Shown: positions 46,662 through 55,244 of the stretch, in pieces
Layout of the letters: each line of letters begins with the position of its first letter
Position numbering within the stretch: position 1 is the stretch's first letter
From: Cellulomonas sp. Leaf334
GTDB lineage: Bacteria > Actinomycetota > Actinomycetes > Actinomycetales > Cellulomonadaceae
Assembly (NCBI RefSeq): GCF_001424195.1
Contig: NZ_LMOO01000001.1
Span: 850,569 to 914,568, forward strand
Reading direction: 5' to 3'
DNA: 64,000 nucleotides
Notes under the pieces: model-generated
Seen by the model: only the letters and a program-made list of their open reading frames with translations
Told to the model about the DNA's origin: nothing
Database searches by the model: none
Program-made: the position numbers and the translations under genes

Positions 46662-47285
46662 GTGACCGCGTCCGTCGTCTCCCCCGCCCTCCCGTCAAGG
46701 CTGCCCATCGCCTCCCAGCCGATCTGGACGACGGACGGCCGGCTCTTCGGCAACGAGTTCCTCTACCGGTCCCGTGACGGGCTCCCCGCGCAGGTCGACC
46801 GGTGGCGCTCCGACCGTCAGGACGTCGCGACCGCGTCCGTGCTCGAGGCCCTCTTCGGGGACGGCCCACCTGCCGCCACCACCTACGCGTTCGTGAATAT
46901 CACCCGCTCGTTCCTGGTGGACGACCGACCGCTCCCCGCGCACGCAGGCCGACTGGTGCTCGAGATCGTCGAGTCCGTCGCAGCGGACGCCGAGGTCATC
47001 GCCGGCCTGGAGCGGCTCCGGCTGCGCGGGTACCTCATCGCGATCGACGACTTCGCGGCCGAGCCGGACCAGGTCGCGATGATGCCCTACGCCGACTTCG
47101 TGAAGATCGACTGCCGCGACGTCCGCCGGCAGGGGCCCTCGCTCGTGCAGCTCGCGCGACGGCACGGCGCCCGGCTCGTCGCGGAACGGGTCTCCGACTC
47201 GCTGCTCGTCGAGGAGTGCCGAGGCTGGGGGTTCGACCTGTTGCAGGGGGACGTGCTCGGTCCGGCGGTCACCCTGACTGCGTAG
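46662..47285 (+). CDS. EAL domain protein, catalytic residues retained
   Basis: 207 aa from GTG 46662. Same fold as its neighbour but complete: NEFLYR (ExLxR), FVNITRSF (Asn), LEIVES (Glu), IAIDDFAAEP (DDF), DFVKID (Lys), LVAERVS (Glu) and GFDLLQGDVLGP (Gln). It is therefore a possible cyclic di-GMP phosphodiesterase, although no GGDEF or sensor domain is present. Gene pair with 87 bases between; the two proteins are about one third alike by eye. Confidence 0.82.
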   Translation: MTASVVSPALPSRLPIASQPIWTTDGRLFGNEFLYRSRDGLPAQVDRWRSDRQDVATASVLEALFGDGPPAATTYAFVNITRSFLVDDRPLPAHAGRLVLEIVESVAADAEVIAGLERLRLRGYLIAIDDFAAEPDQVAMMPYADFVKIDCRDVRRQGPSLVQLARRHGARLVAERVSDSLLVEECRGWGFDLLQGDVLGPAVTLTA

Positions 47286-47300
47286 GCCGCCTCGACCGCC

Positions 47301-48320
47301 TCACGATCCGACGGCGGCGGCGACGCGGAGGACCGCCCGCTCGACGGCGAACTGAGGGTCGCGTCCCTCCCCCTTGACCTCCGCGTCTGCCTGCGCGACG
47401 GCGGAGATCGCGCTGGCCAGCCCCTCGGGCGTCCACCGACGCAGGTCAGCCATCGCCCGGTCCGTCTGCCACGGAGCCAGCCCCAGGTCACGGACCGCCC
47501 CGGCGCCGCGGCCACGCACCGCCGCCACCTTGGCCAGGACGCGCAGCTTGGCAGCGAGGGCCGCGACGACCGGGACCGGGTCCACGCCGGTCGCGAGCGC
47601 GTGCCGCAGCAGCGCCACGGCCTGACCCGACTGCCCGGCGACCGCGGCGTCCGCGACGCGGAAACCCGTCGCCTCGATCCGGCCCCCGTAGTAGCGCTCG
47701 ACAGCCTCCGGACCGATGAGGCCGGTGGTGTCCGCGACGAGCTGCGCGCAGGACGCGGCGAGCTCGCGCAGGTCGCTGCCCACGGCGTCGACCAGGGCAC
47801 GCACCGCTTGCGCGTCGGCCCGACGGCCGGCCCGCCGGAGCTCCGCGGTGACGAACGCGCTCTTGTCGCCGTCGGACTTGATCACGTCGCACGCCACCGT
47901 GGGGACGCCCGCCGACCGCAGCGCGTCGAGCAGCTTCTTGCCGCGCTGGCCGCCGGCGTGCCGCAGGACCAGCACGACCTCGGGCGGGGGCGCCGCGAGG
48001 TACGCCGCAACGTCGTCGAGCAGCTCCTCGCCCGCGCGCTCGAGCCCGTCGACGACGACGACCTTGTCCTCGGCGAACAGGGACGGGCTGCTGACCACAC
48101 CGAGGGTGCCGGCGGAGTAGTCGGCGGCGTCCAGCCGGGTGACCTCCACACCGGCGTCCGCGGCGCGTGCGAGCGAGACGACCCGGTCGACCGCACGGTC
48201 CGCGAGCAGCCCTTCGGCACCGCTGACCAGCAGGACCGGCGCCAGCTCGACCGCCTCCCACGAGACACCGACCGTGCCCTTCGTGGCGCGGGACGCTGGT
48301 CGGCGAGTAGCAGGAGGCAC
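47301..48320 (-). CDS. holA: DNA polymerase III subunit delta
   Basis: 339 aa. Opens the sliding clamp as part of the clamp loader. APVLLVSGAEGLLADRAVDRVV at the N-terminus, RHAGGQRGKKLLDALR, and a C-terminal all-helical part. Start assigned to GTG 48320, eight bases after AGG; GTG 48326 would also fit. It follows comEC by 19 bases, the usual comEA-comEC-holA order. Confidence 0.92.
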   Translation of the reverse strand: MPPATRRPASRATKGTVGVSWEAVELAPVLLVSGAEGLLADRAVDRVVSLARAADAGVEVTRLDAADYSAGTLGVVSSPSLFAEDKVVVVDGLERAGEELLDDVAAYLAAPPPEVVLVLRHAGGQRGKKLLDALRSAGVPTVACDVIKSDGDKSAFVTAELRRAGRRADAQAVRALVDAVGSDLRELAASCAQLVADTTGLIGPEAVERYYGGRIEATGFRVADAAVAGQSGQAVALLRHALATGVDPVPVVAALAAKLRVLAKVAAVRGRGAGAVRDLGLAPWQTDRAMADLRRWTPEGLASAISAVAQADAEVKGEGRDPQFAVERAVLRVAAAVGS

Positions 48321-48339
48321 GGGCACAGCCTGCCAGACG

Positions 48340-49971
48340 TCACCGACGCGACCGCTCCGACGCCTCGCGGCCGACGACGAGCAGCCGGAGCACGCACGCT
48401 CCCGCCACCGCGAGCAGCACCGCACCCGTCCACCCCGGGAGCCAGGCGACCTGCGAGCCCGGTGCCGCCGCGGCGACCCGAGCGACGGCCCCGATCCACC
48501 AGCACGCCGCACCTGCTCCGAGCGCCAGCACCTCGGCGCCCGCGGACCACCAGGGCGCCACACAGCCCGCCGCCAGGCCGAGCACCGTCGCGGGAGCGAC
48601 GGCCGGAGCTGCCAGGACGTTGGCGGGGACCGCGTAGAGCGACACCGCGGGGGTCAGCAGCAGGATCACCGGGGCGCACACGAGCTGCGCGGCGACCGGA
48701 AGGGCGAGCGCGGTCGCGACCGGCCGGCCGAGCACCCCTGCCCCGCGATCGGCGAGCGGTCCGCCCAGGAGGACCAGCGCGGCGGTGGCGAGCACCGAGA
48801 GCACGAAGCCCACCTCACCGGCCAGCCACGGGTCCGCGACGAGCAGCAGGACGACCGTCGCCCCGAGCGCGGCAGGTGCTCGGTGCGGGCGGCCGAGCAG
48901 GAGCCCGAGCAGCGCGACCGCCCCCATCGCCGCCGCCCGCAGCACGCTCGGTGACGGGTGCACGACGAGCACCAGGGCACCCATCGCCGCGACCGTGAGG
49001 CCCGCTCGGGCGGCCCGAGGCAGGCGGATCGCCGCCGCGAGCGTCAGCACCAGCGCGGCGACCAGCGAGAAGTGCGCACCGGACACCGCCGTCACGTGGG
49101 TCAGCCCCGAGGCCCGGAGGGCGACCCCGAGGTCGTCGGGGACCGCCGACGTGTCACCGACCGTGACGCCCGCGAACAACGCTCCCGCGTCCCCTGGGAG
49201 CGTGGCGCCGAGCGACCGCACCCCGTCGCGGAACCGCGACGCTGCCGCCTCCGGCGCGGGTGGCTCCGACACGACGTCCGGGGCTCCGCTGCTCAGCAGG
49301 ACCGCGACCGTGCGCCGGCCTGTCTCCCCCGGGCGCACCCGCCCCGACGCGGCCACCCGGGCACCCGGTGCCACGGTGCCCCACGACGACGGCCCGAGCA
49401 TGAGCACGTGCCCCGTGGCGCCGGACTCCCGGCCTCGTGCGGACACCCGATCGACGGCGACCAGCGTCCGGACCCGCTCCGGAGCCCCGGGCCACGCCGG
49501 TGGGAGGACGGTCGGGTCGCCGACGACGACGCCCTCGACCCGGCCCACCGCACCGGTCTGCGCGAGCCCCGGGAGGAGCCCGTCGTCGCGGGCGGACGTC
49601 TGGCTCGCGCCCGCGCCGAGCACCGCCGACGCGACGACGAGACACAGGGCGACGACCGGACCCACCGGACCGCGCCTCGGCGTCCGTCGCACGTGGGGCT
49701 GTTCGTCGCGACCCGCTCGACGGCCCGATGCCAGCACGCCCACCCCGACGACGAAGCAGAGGAGGGCCGTGAGCAGCGCGGCACGCGGGGGCACACGAAC
49801 CACCAGGAGCGCCACGATCCACGCGACCGCGGCAACCGGCAGGAGCCGCACGTCGACCGTGCTCGGCGGGTCGCCGACCTCGTCCAGGGCGGGCACCGTC
49901 GGCGGAGGCGCCGGTACCACCCCCGCGTCCGTGTCCGGGGCCGTGCCCGGGCGCGCTCGGAGCGCTGTCAT
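48340..49971 (-). CDS. comEC: ComEC/Rec2 family membrane protein, without metallo-beta-lactamase domain
   Basis: 543 aa from ATG 49971 (ATGA overlap with comEA). The DUF4131-like N-domain and the competence transmembrane domain (about 230-520: GLTHVTAVSGAHFSLVAALVL, PSPSVLRAAAMGAVALLGLLLGRP) are present, about ten helices. The frame ends after the membrane part; the C-terminal metallo-beta-lactamase domain seen in full ComEC (HxHxDH motif) is missing, and the following bases belong to holA. Confidence 0.9.
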   Translation of the reverse strand: MTALRARPGTAPDTDAGVVPAPPPTVPALDEVGDPPSTVDVRLLPVAAVAWIVALLVVRVPPRAALLTALLCFVVGVGVLASGRRAGRDEQPHVRRTPRRGPVGPVVALCLVVASAVLGAGASQTSARDDGLLPGLAQTGAVGRVEGVVVGDPTVLPPAWPGAPERVRTLVAVDRVSARGRESGATGHVLMLGPSSWGTVAPGARVAASGRVRPGETGRRTVAVLLSSGAPDVVSEPPAPEAAASRFRDGVRSLGATLPGDAGALFAGVTVGDTSAVPDDLGVALRASGLTHVTAVSGAHFSLVAALVLTLAAAIRLPRAARAGLTVAAMGALVLVVHPSPSVLRAAAMGAVALLGLLLGRPHRAPAALGATVVLLLVADPWLAGEVGFVLSVLATAALVLLGGPLADRGAGVLGRPVATALALPVAAQLVCAPVILLLTPAVSLYAVPANVLAAPAVAPATVLGLAAGCVAPWWSAGAEVLALGAGAACWWIGAVARVAAAAPGSQVAWLPGWTGAVLLAVAGACVLRLLVVGREASERSRR

Positions 49972-51104
49972 ACCCGGACCAGGTCGCGCAGGCGCTCGAG
50001 CAGCGTCGGGCCGATCCCGGTGACGTCCGCGAGCTCCTCGACGGTCGTGAAGGGGCCGTCCTCCCGGTGCGACACGATCCTGTCCGCCAGCACCGGACCG
50101 ATACCGGGGAGGGCGTCCAGTGCTGCGGCGTCGGCGGTGTTGATGTCCACGAGGTCGTCCCCGCCGGCCGGCGGGGACGCAGCCGAGGGCGGTGCCGGTC
50201 CCTCGCCCGACCGCGGTACGGCGATCTGCTCGCCGTCGACCAGGAGCCGGGCGAGGTTGAGGGCACTGACCTCGGCCTCGGCGGTCGCGCCACCCGCCGC
50301 GGAGATCGCGTCGACCACGCGGGATCCCTGCACGAGTCGGACCACACCCGGCGCGACGACGGCACCGACGACGTCGACGACGACCTCCGCCGAGCCGGTC
50401 GGGGACGCGGGGGTCACCGGACCGCTCGGCGCCGGTGTCGGGAGGACCACCGCGGGGCCGGGCGCGACCGCCGCCGCGCGCAGCGCGACCGCACCGGCCA
50501 CCAACAGGAGTACCGCCCCTGCCGCGGCGGCGAGCCGCCACGAGACCGCCCACCGGACGCGGCGTCGAGGTGTCGACGCTCGGTCCGCCGGGTCACCGTG
50601 CGTCGCGACGTATCCGGCGGCAGCGATCTGCAGTGCTGCGGTCGTCAGGTTCGCCGGGCCGAGCACGGACGGTTGCCGCGCGGACGGCGGTGCAGCCGTC
50701 CGGAGACCCCCCGCGCGGTGCCGGTCAGGCGCATCGCCGAGCGCGACGCCCCCGAGGTCGAGCGGGCGGTCCGGCTCTGCCGGAGGTGCACCTGGGACCC
50801 AACCGGCCTGCCGTGACGCCTGTCGGTCGACGGCGGGAACACTCGCGGGACCGTGATCCGCTGGTCCTGGGGTGTCGGTGGTGCGCTCTGCCTCCGGCTG
50901 TCGGACCGGAGCGGTATCGCGGGCCGGGTCGATCGCGGCAGCGCTCGCACGCGCCCCGAGGGGGTCGCTCGTGGGATCCGGATCCTGCGGTCCGCCGGGC
51001 GCGCGGACGGCCGTGAGGGCAGCCAGGCGATGCCGGGCGATCCGGGCGAGGTCGCTGTCACGGCGGTGCACCCGGCGAACGTACGGCCGGGGACAGGGCC
51101 TCAT
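49968..51104 (-). CDS. comEA: ComEA family DNA-binding protein
   Basis: 378 aa from ATG 51104. A long Pro/Arg-rich cytoplasmic N-terminus (about 190 residues), a transmembrane helix ([18 protein letters not shown]), an SLBB part (VRLVQGSRVVDAISAAGG) and a helix-hairpin-helix pair (VDINTADAAALDALPGIGPVLADRIVSHRE). It should bind DNA outside the membrane. The cytoplasmic tail is much longer than in Bacillus ComEA. The start is the most upstream ATG that keeps this topology; other starts are possible. Confidence 0.85.
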   Translation of the reverse strand: MRPCPRPYVRRVHRRDSDLARIARHRLAALTAVRAPGGPQDPDPTSDPLGARASAAAIDPARDTAPVRQPEAERTTDTPGPADHGPASVPAVDRQASRQAGWVPGAPPAEPDRPLDLGGVALGDAPDRHRAGGLRTAAPPSARQPSVLGPANLTTAALQIAAAGYVATHGDPADRASTPRRRVRWAVSWRLAAAAGAVLLLVAGAVALRAAAVAPGPAVVLPTPAPSGPVTPASPTGSAEVVVDVVGAVVAPGVVRLVQGSRVVDAISAAGGATAEAEVSALNLARLLVDGEQIAVPRSGEGPAPPSAASPPAGGDDLVDINTADAAALDALPGIGPVLADRIVSHREDGPFTTVEELADVTGIGPTLLERLRDLVRV

Positions 51105-51230
51105 CGCCGGGCCGTCGCCGGTGGCGGACACGACCTTGCCGGGCCGGGCTGTGGGCGGTTCACCGGCACGCGGCACCGGTCACGCCCGACGACGACCGCG
51201 GAGGCCGCCGCCCGGCCGCGACCACCGCAG

Positions 51231-51286
51231 GCGGTCACGCGGCGGCGATCACGCGGGGGCGGTCACCCGGGGGCGGTCACGCGGCG
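51231..51286. repeat. Four 14-bp tandem repeats between comEA and degV
   Basis: Perfect period of 14: units at 51231, 51245, 51259 and 51273, consensus GCGGTCACGCGGSG. The first and last are identical; the middle two differ at one or two places. They fill half of the gap and stop four bases before the degV stop codon. Confidence 0.9.
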
Positions 51287-51290
51287 GACG

Positions 51291-52256
51291 TCAGGCGTCC
51301 GAGACCACGATCGCCAGGAGACCGGGACCGGCATGCGCGGCGAGGACGGCGCTGGACTCGCAGACCGCTGTCTCCGCGAGGTGGTCGCCTGCTGCGTCGA
51401 CCAGCTCGCTCGCGAGCGTCGCAGCCAGCTCCGGCTGACCGAGGTGGTGCACGGCGGCCCGCGCGGAGGGTCGCCGTGCGACGTCGGCGACGGCGAGCGC
51501 GACCAGTCGGTCGCGCGCAGCGCGCCGCGTGCGGACCTTCTCGATGACCTCGATCCGACCGTCGTCCAGCGTGAGGATCGGGCGCAGCCCGAGCACGATG
51601 CCGATCGCGGCCGCAGGGATGCTGAGACGTCCGCCCCGGCGCAGGTGGTCGAGGGAGTCGACGAGGAACCAGACGCGCGTCGAACCCGCGACGGCTCGGC
51701 CGCGCTCGGCGACCTCGGCACCGGAGGGGAGCCGGGCCTCGACACGTCCCCGGGCGCGCCACCACGCACGCGCCGCTGCGACCGGTCCGGCGGCCGACGG
51801 GGTGGGCTCAGCCGGCGGCGGAGGTCCCGCCGAGAAGCGCGCCGCGTCCAGCACGGCGAACCCGAGCGCCATGGCGACCGCTCGGGAGTCGACCACGTGG
51901 ACGGGCACGGGCGACGACTCCGCCGCGAGCTGGGCCGCCCGGACCGTGCCCGACAGGTCACCCGAGAGGTGGATCGAGACGATCTCCCGCGCACCGGAGG
52001 CCGCCGCACGGTCGTACGCCGACGCGAACGCGGCGGGCGGCGGCTGCGACGTCGACACCTTGACGTTCGCCGTGAGCGCGGCGAGCAGGTCACCCGGCGT
52101 CAGGTCGACACCTTCGACGTGCCGCACGCCGTCGACCACCACGTCCAGCGGGACGACGCCGATGCCCCACCGCTCTGCCGCTCCCTCGGGCAGCGACGCC
52201 GTCGAGTCCGTGACGATCGCGACCGACGGCTGCTCGACGTGGCGACGGCCGGGCAT
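51291..52256 (-). CDS. DegV family protein
   Basis: 321 aa. Fatty-acid binding fold with VAIVTDSTASLPEGAAERW, VKVSTSQPPPAAFASAY and SIHLSGDLSGTVRAA, the ligand-binding Ser and Thr residues of the family. Compared with the usual 280 aa it has a Pro/Ala-rich insert (about 143-178) between the two lobes. Such proteins serve fatty-acid kinases (FakB type). It lies five bases after leuS. Confidence 0.92.
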   Translation of the reverse strand: MPGRRHVEQPSVAIVTDSTASLPEGAAERWGIGVVPLDVVVDGVRHVEGVDLTPGDLLAALTANVKVSTSQPPPAAFASAYDRAAASGAREIVSIHLSGDLSGTVRAAQLAAESSPVPVHVVDSRAVAMALGFAVLDAARFSAGPPPPAEPTPSAAGPVAAARAWWRARGRVEARLPSGAEVAERGRAVAGSTRVWFLVDSLDHLRRGGRLSIPAAAIGIVLGLRPILTLDDGRIEVIEKVRTRRAARDRLVALAVADVARRPSARAAVHHLGQPELAATLASELVDAAGDHLAETAVCESSAVLAAHAGPGLLAIVVSDA

Positions 52257-52261
52257 GCCGG

Positions 52262-55156
52262 TCAGGCCGGGACGACGTTGACGAGCTTCGGAGCCCGCAC
52301 GATCACGGTGCGGATGTCGCGGCCGTCGAGCGCACGCTGCACCCCGGCGTCGGCCAGGGCAAGTGCACGCAGGTCGTCGTCCGAGGCTTCCGGTGCCACC
52401 TCAGCCCGGCCGCGGACCTTGCCCTGCACCTGGAAGATGCACGTCACGGTGTCCTCGACCAGGTATGCCGGGTCCGCCACGGGGAACGGCTCGTGCGCGA
52501 GCGAGCGCTCGTGACCCAGCCGCGACCACAGCTCCTCGGCGACGTGCGGAGCGACCGGGGCCGTCATCAGCACGAGCGCCTCCACGGCCGCCCGCGGCGT
52601 CGTCGGCAGCGTGGTCAGGTGGTTGTTCAGGACGATCAGCCGAGAGATCGCGGTGTTCACGCGCATCGCAGCCATGTCCGCGGTCGTGTCGGCGATCGCG
52701 CGGTGCAGGACCTTGAGGGTCTCGGTGGACGGCGCCTCGTCGGACACGACGGTCTCGCCGGTGCCCTCGTCGACGACGTTGCGCCACAGCCGCTGCAGGA
52801 AACGCTGCGACCCGACGACCGCGCGGGTCTCCCACGGGCGGGACAGGTCGAGCGGACCCATCGACATCTCGTACACCCGCAGGGTGTCCGCGCCGTACTC
52901 GGCGTACATGTCGTCGGGCGTCACCATGTTCTTCAGGGACTTGCCCATCTTCCCGTACTCACGGTGGACGGGTTCGCCGTCCCAGCGGAAGCCGGTCTCC
53001 GACGTGGCGTCCTCGACGACCTCGTCGGCGGGCACGTGCACGCCACGGGCGTCGGTGTAGGCGTACGCCTGGATGTAGCCCTGGTTGAACAGCTTGTGGA
53101 ACGGCTCCCCGCTGGAGACGTGGCCCAGGTCGTGCAGGACCTTGTGCCAGAAGCGTGCGTACAGCAGGTGCAGGACGGCGTGCTCGACGCCGCCGACGTA
53201 CAGGTCGACACCGCCCAGGGAGCCGGGCTTCTGCTCGCCGTGCCCCGGGCCCATCCAGTACCGCTCGAGCTCGGGGTCGACCACCACGGTGTCGTTGGTC
53301 GGGTCCAGGTAGCGCAGGTAGTACCAGCAGGAGCCCGCCCAGTTGGGCATCGTGTTGGTGTCCCGGCGGTACTGCTTCGGGCCGTCGCCCAGGTCGAGCG
53401 TGACGTTCACCCAGTCCTCGTTGCGGCCCAGGGGCGGCTCGGGGGTGGAGTGCGCGTCGTCGGCGGCGAACGTGCGCGGCGAGTAGTCGGGCACGTCCGG
53501 CAGGTTGACCGGCAGCGCGGACTCCGGGACGGCCAGCGGCAGGTCGTGCTCGTCGTAGACGATCGGGAATGGCTCGCCCCAGTAGCGCTGGCGGCTGAAC
53601 AGCCAGTCGCGCAGGCGGTAGTTGATCGTGCCCTCGCCGACGCCCTTCGCGGTCAGCCAGTCGGTGATCGCCGCCTTGGCGTCGGTCACGCCCAGACCGT
53701 CCAGGCTGATCTCCTCGTTCGAGGAGTTGATCGCCACGCCGTCGCCGGTCCGGGCGCCCGGCTCGGTGCCCTCCGGTGCGTCGATCGTGTAGACGATCGG
53801 CAGGTCGAACGCCTCGGCGAACGCGAAGTCGCGCGCGTCGCCCCCGGGGACGGCCATGATCGCGCCCGTGCCGTAGCCCATGAGCACGTAGTCGGCGGTG
53901 AACACCGGCAGCAGCTCGCCGTTCACCGGGTTCTTCGCCAGGTGGCCGGTGAACACGCCGGTCTTGCGGCCGGCGTCGGCCTGGCGCTCGACCGCGGTCT
54001 TGGCGGCGGTCTCCGCGCGGTACGACGCGACCGCGTCGACGGGGCTGCGGTGCCCGGCCGTCCAGACGTCCTTCGTCCCGTCGGGCCACGCCGTCGGGAC
54101 CTCGTCCAGCAGCGGGTGCTCGGGAGCGACGACGACGAACGTGGCGCCGAACAGGGTGTCGGGGCGCGTGGTGAACACCTCGACCTGCTCGCCGCCCTGG
54201 ACCGCGAAGCGCACGCGGGCGCCCGACGAGCGACCGATCCAGTTGCGCTGCATCGCCTTGACCTTGTCCGGCCAGTCGATGTGCTCCAGGTCGTCGATCA
54301 GCCGGTCGGCGTAGGCCGTGATGCGCATGTTCCACTGCCGCAGGCTGCGCTGGAACACCGGGAAGTTCCCACGCTCGGACCGGCCGTCCGCGGTGACCTC
54401 CTCGTTCGCCAGGACCGTGCCCAGGCCGGGGCACCAGTTCACGGGCGTCTCGGAGACGTAGGCCAGGCGGTGGGTGTCCAGCACGCGCCGGCGCTCGACG
54501 GGATCCAGCGACGCCCACTGTGCGCCACGTGCCCCGGACTCGTACTCCGCGACCAGCTCCGCGATCGGGCGGGCGCGCCCGACGCCACCGTCGGGCCGGG
54601 GAGCGGTCTCGTCGTACCAGGAGTCGAAGATCTGCAGGAAGATCCACTGCGTCCAGCGGATGTAGTCCGGGTCGATCGTCGCGAACGTGCGGCGCGGGTC
54701 GTGCGCCAGACCCAGCCGACGCAGCTGGCGCTGCATGATCACGATGTTCGCCTCGGTGGTGGTGCGCGGGTGCTGGCCCGTCTGCACGGCGTACTGCTCG
54801 GCGGGCAGGCCGAACGCGTCGAAGCCCAGCGTGTGCAGCACGTTGTCGCCCTGCATGCGGCGGAACCGGCCGACGACGTCCGTGGCGATGTAGCCCAGCG
54901 GGTGACCCACGTGCAGGCCCGCGCCGGACGGGTACGGGAACATGTCCATCACGAAGTACGCCGGCTGCGCGGGGTCCGCGTACCGACCCTCACCGTCCGT
55001 GAGACCACCCGCGGGGTCGGCCGCGAAGAAGGTGCCACGGTCCGCCCACGCGTCCTGCCAGCGCAGCTCGATCTCGCGTGCGAGCTCGGGGGTGTACCGG
55101 AACGGCACGTCGTCGGTGGCGGCGGTGGTGGCGATGGGGGCGTCCTGCGAGGTCAC
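52262..55156 (-). CDS. leuS: Leucyl-tRNA synthetase
   Basis: 964 aa, class I. HIGH motif as [16 protein letters not shown] near residue 75, the editing (CP1) domain in the middle, and KMSKS as [13 protein letters not shown] start 55156. A leucine leader could be expected but the 88-base gap to the divergent HerA-like gene shows no leader ORF. Actinobacterial type by its long N-terminus and KMGKS. Confidence 0.98.
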   Translation of the reverse strand: MTSQDAPIATTAATDDVPFRYTPELAREIELRWQDAWADRGTFFAADPAGGLTDGEGRYADPAQPAYFVMDMFPYPSGAGLHVGHPLGYIATDVVGRFRRMQGDNVLHTLGFDAFGLPAEQYAVQTGQHPRTTTEANIVIMQRQLRRLGLAHDPRRTFATIDPDYIRWTQWIFLQIFDSWYDETAPRPDGGVGRARPIAELVAEYESGARGAQWASLDPVERRRVLDTHRLAYVSETPVNWCPGLGTVLANEEVTADGRSERGNFPVFQRSLRQWNMRITAYADRLIDDLEHIDWPDKVKAMQRNWIGRSSGARVRFAVQGGEQVEVFTTRPDTLFGATFVVVAPEHPLLDEVPTAWPDGTKDVWTAGHRSPVDAVASYRAETAAKTAVERQADAGRKTGVFTGHLAKNPVNGELLPVFTADYVLMGYGTGAIMAVPGGDARDFAFAEAFDLPIVYTIDAPEGTEPGARTGDGVAINSSNEEISLDGLGVTDAKAAITDWLTAKGVGEGTINYRLRDWLFSRQRYWGEPFPIVYDEHDLPLAVPESALPVNLPDVPDYSPRTFAADDAHSTPEPPLGRNEDWVNVTLDLGDGPKQYRRDTNTMPNWAGSCWYYLRYLDPTNDTVVVDPELERYWMGPGHGEQKPGSLGGVDLYVGGVEHAVLHLLYARFWHKVLHDLGHVSSGEPFHKLFNQGYIQAYAYTDARGVHVPADEVVEDATSETGFRWDGEPVHREYGKMGKSLKNMVTPDDMYAEYGADTLRVYEMSMGPLDLSRPWETRAVVGSQRFLQRLWRNVVDEGTGETVVSDEAPSTETLKVLHRAIADTTADMAAMRVNTAISRLIVLNNHLTTLPTTPRAAVEALVLMTAPVAPHVAEELWSRLGHERSLAHEPFPVADPAYLVEDTVTCIFQVQGKVRGRAEVAPEASDDDLRALALADAGVQRALDGRDIRTVIVRAPKLVNVVPA

Positions 55157-55244
55157 CCGGCGAGTTTACCGACCAGGAGTCGAGGAGCCGTACGCGACTG
55201 CGCTCGCCCAGGTGCCCCGGGACCCACGGTCGTATGCTCCGGAC

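Noticed and set aside
51231..51286. Possible CRISPR array
   Set aside because: Units are 14 bases without spacers, directly abutting; no cas genes nearby.
55157..55244. Leader peptide or T-box upstream of leuS
   Set aside because: The 88-base gap is too short for a T-box and holds no leucine-codon ORF on the minus strand.
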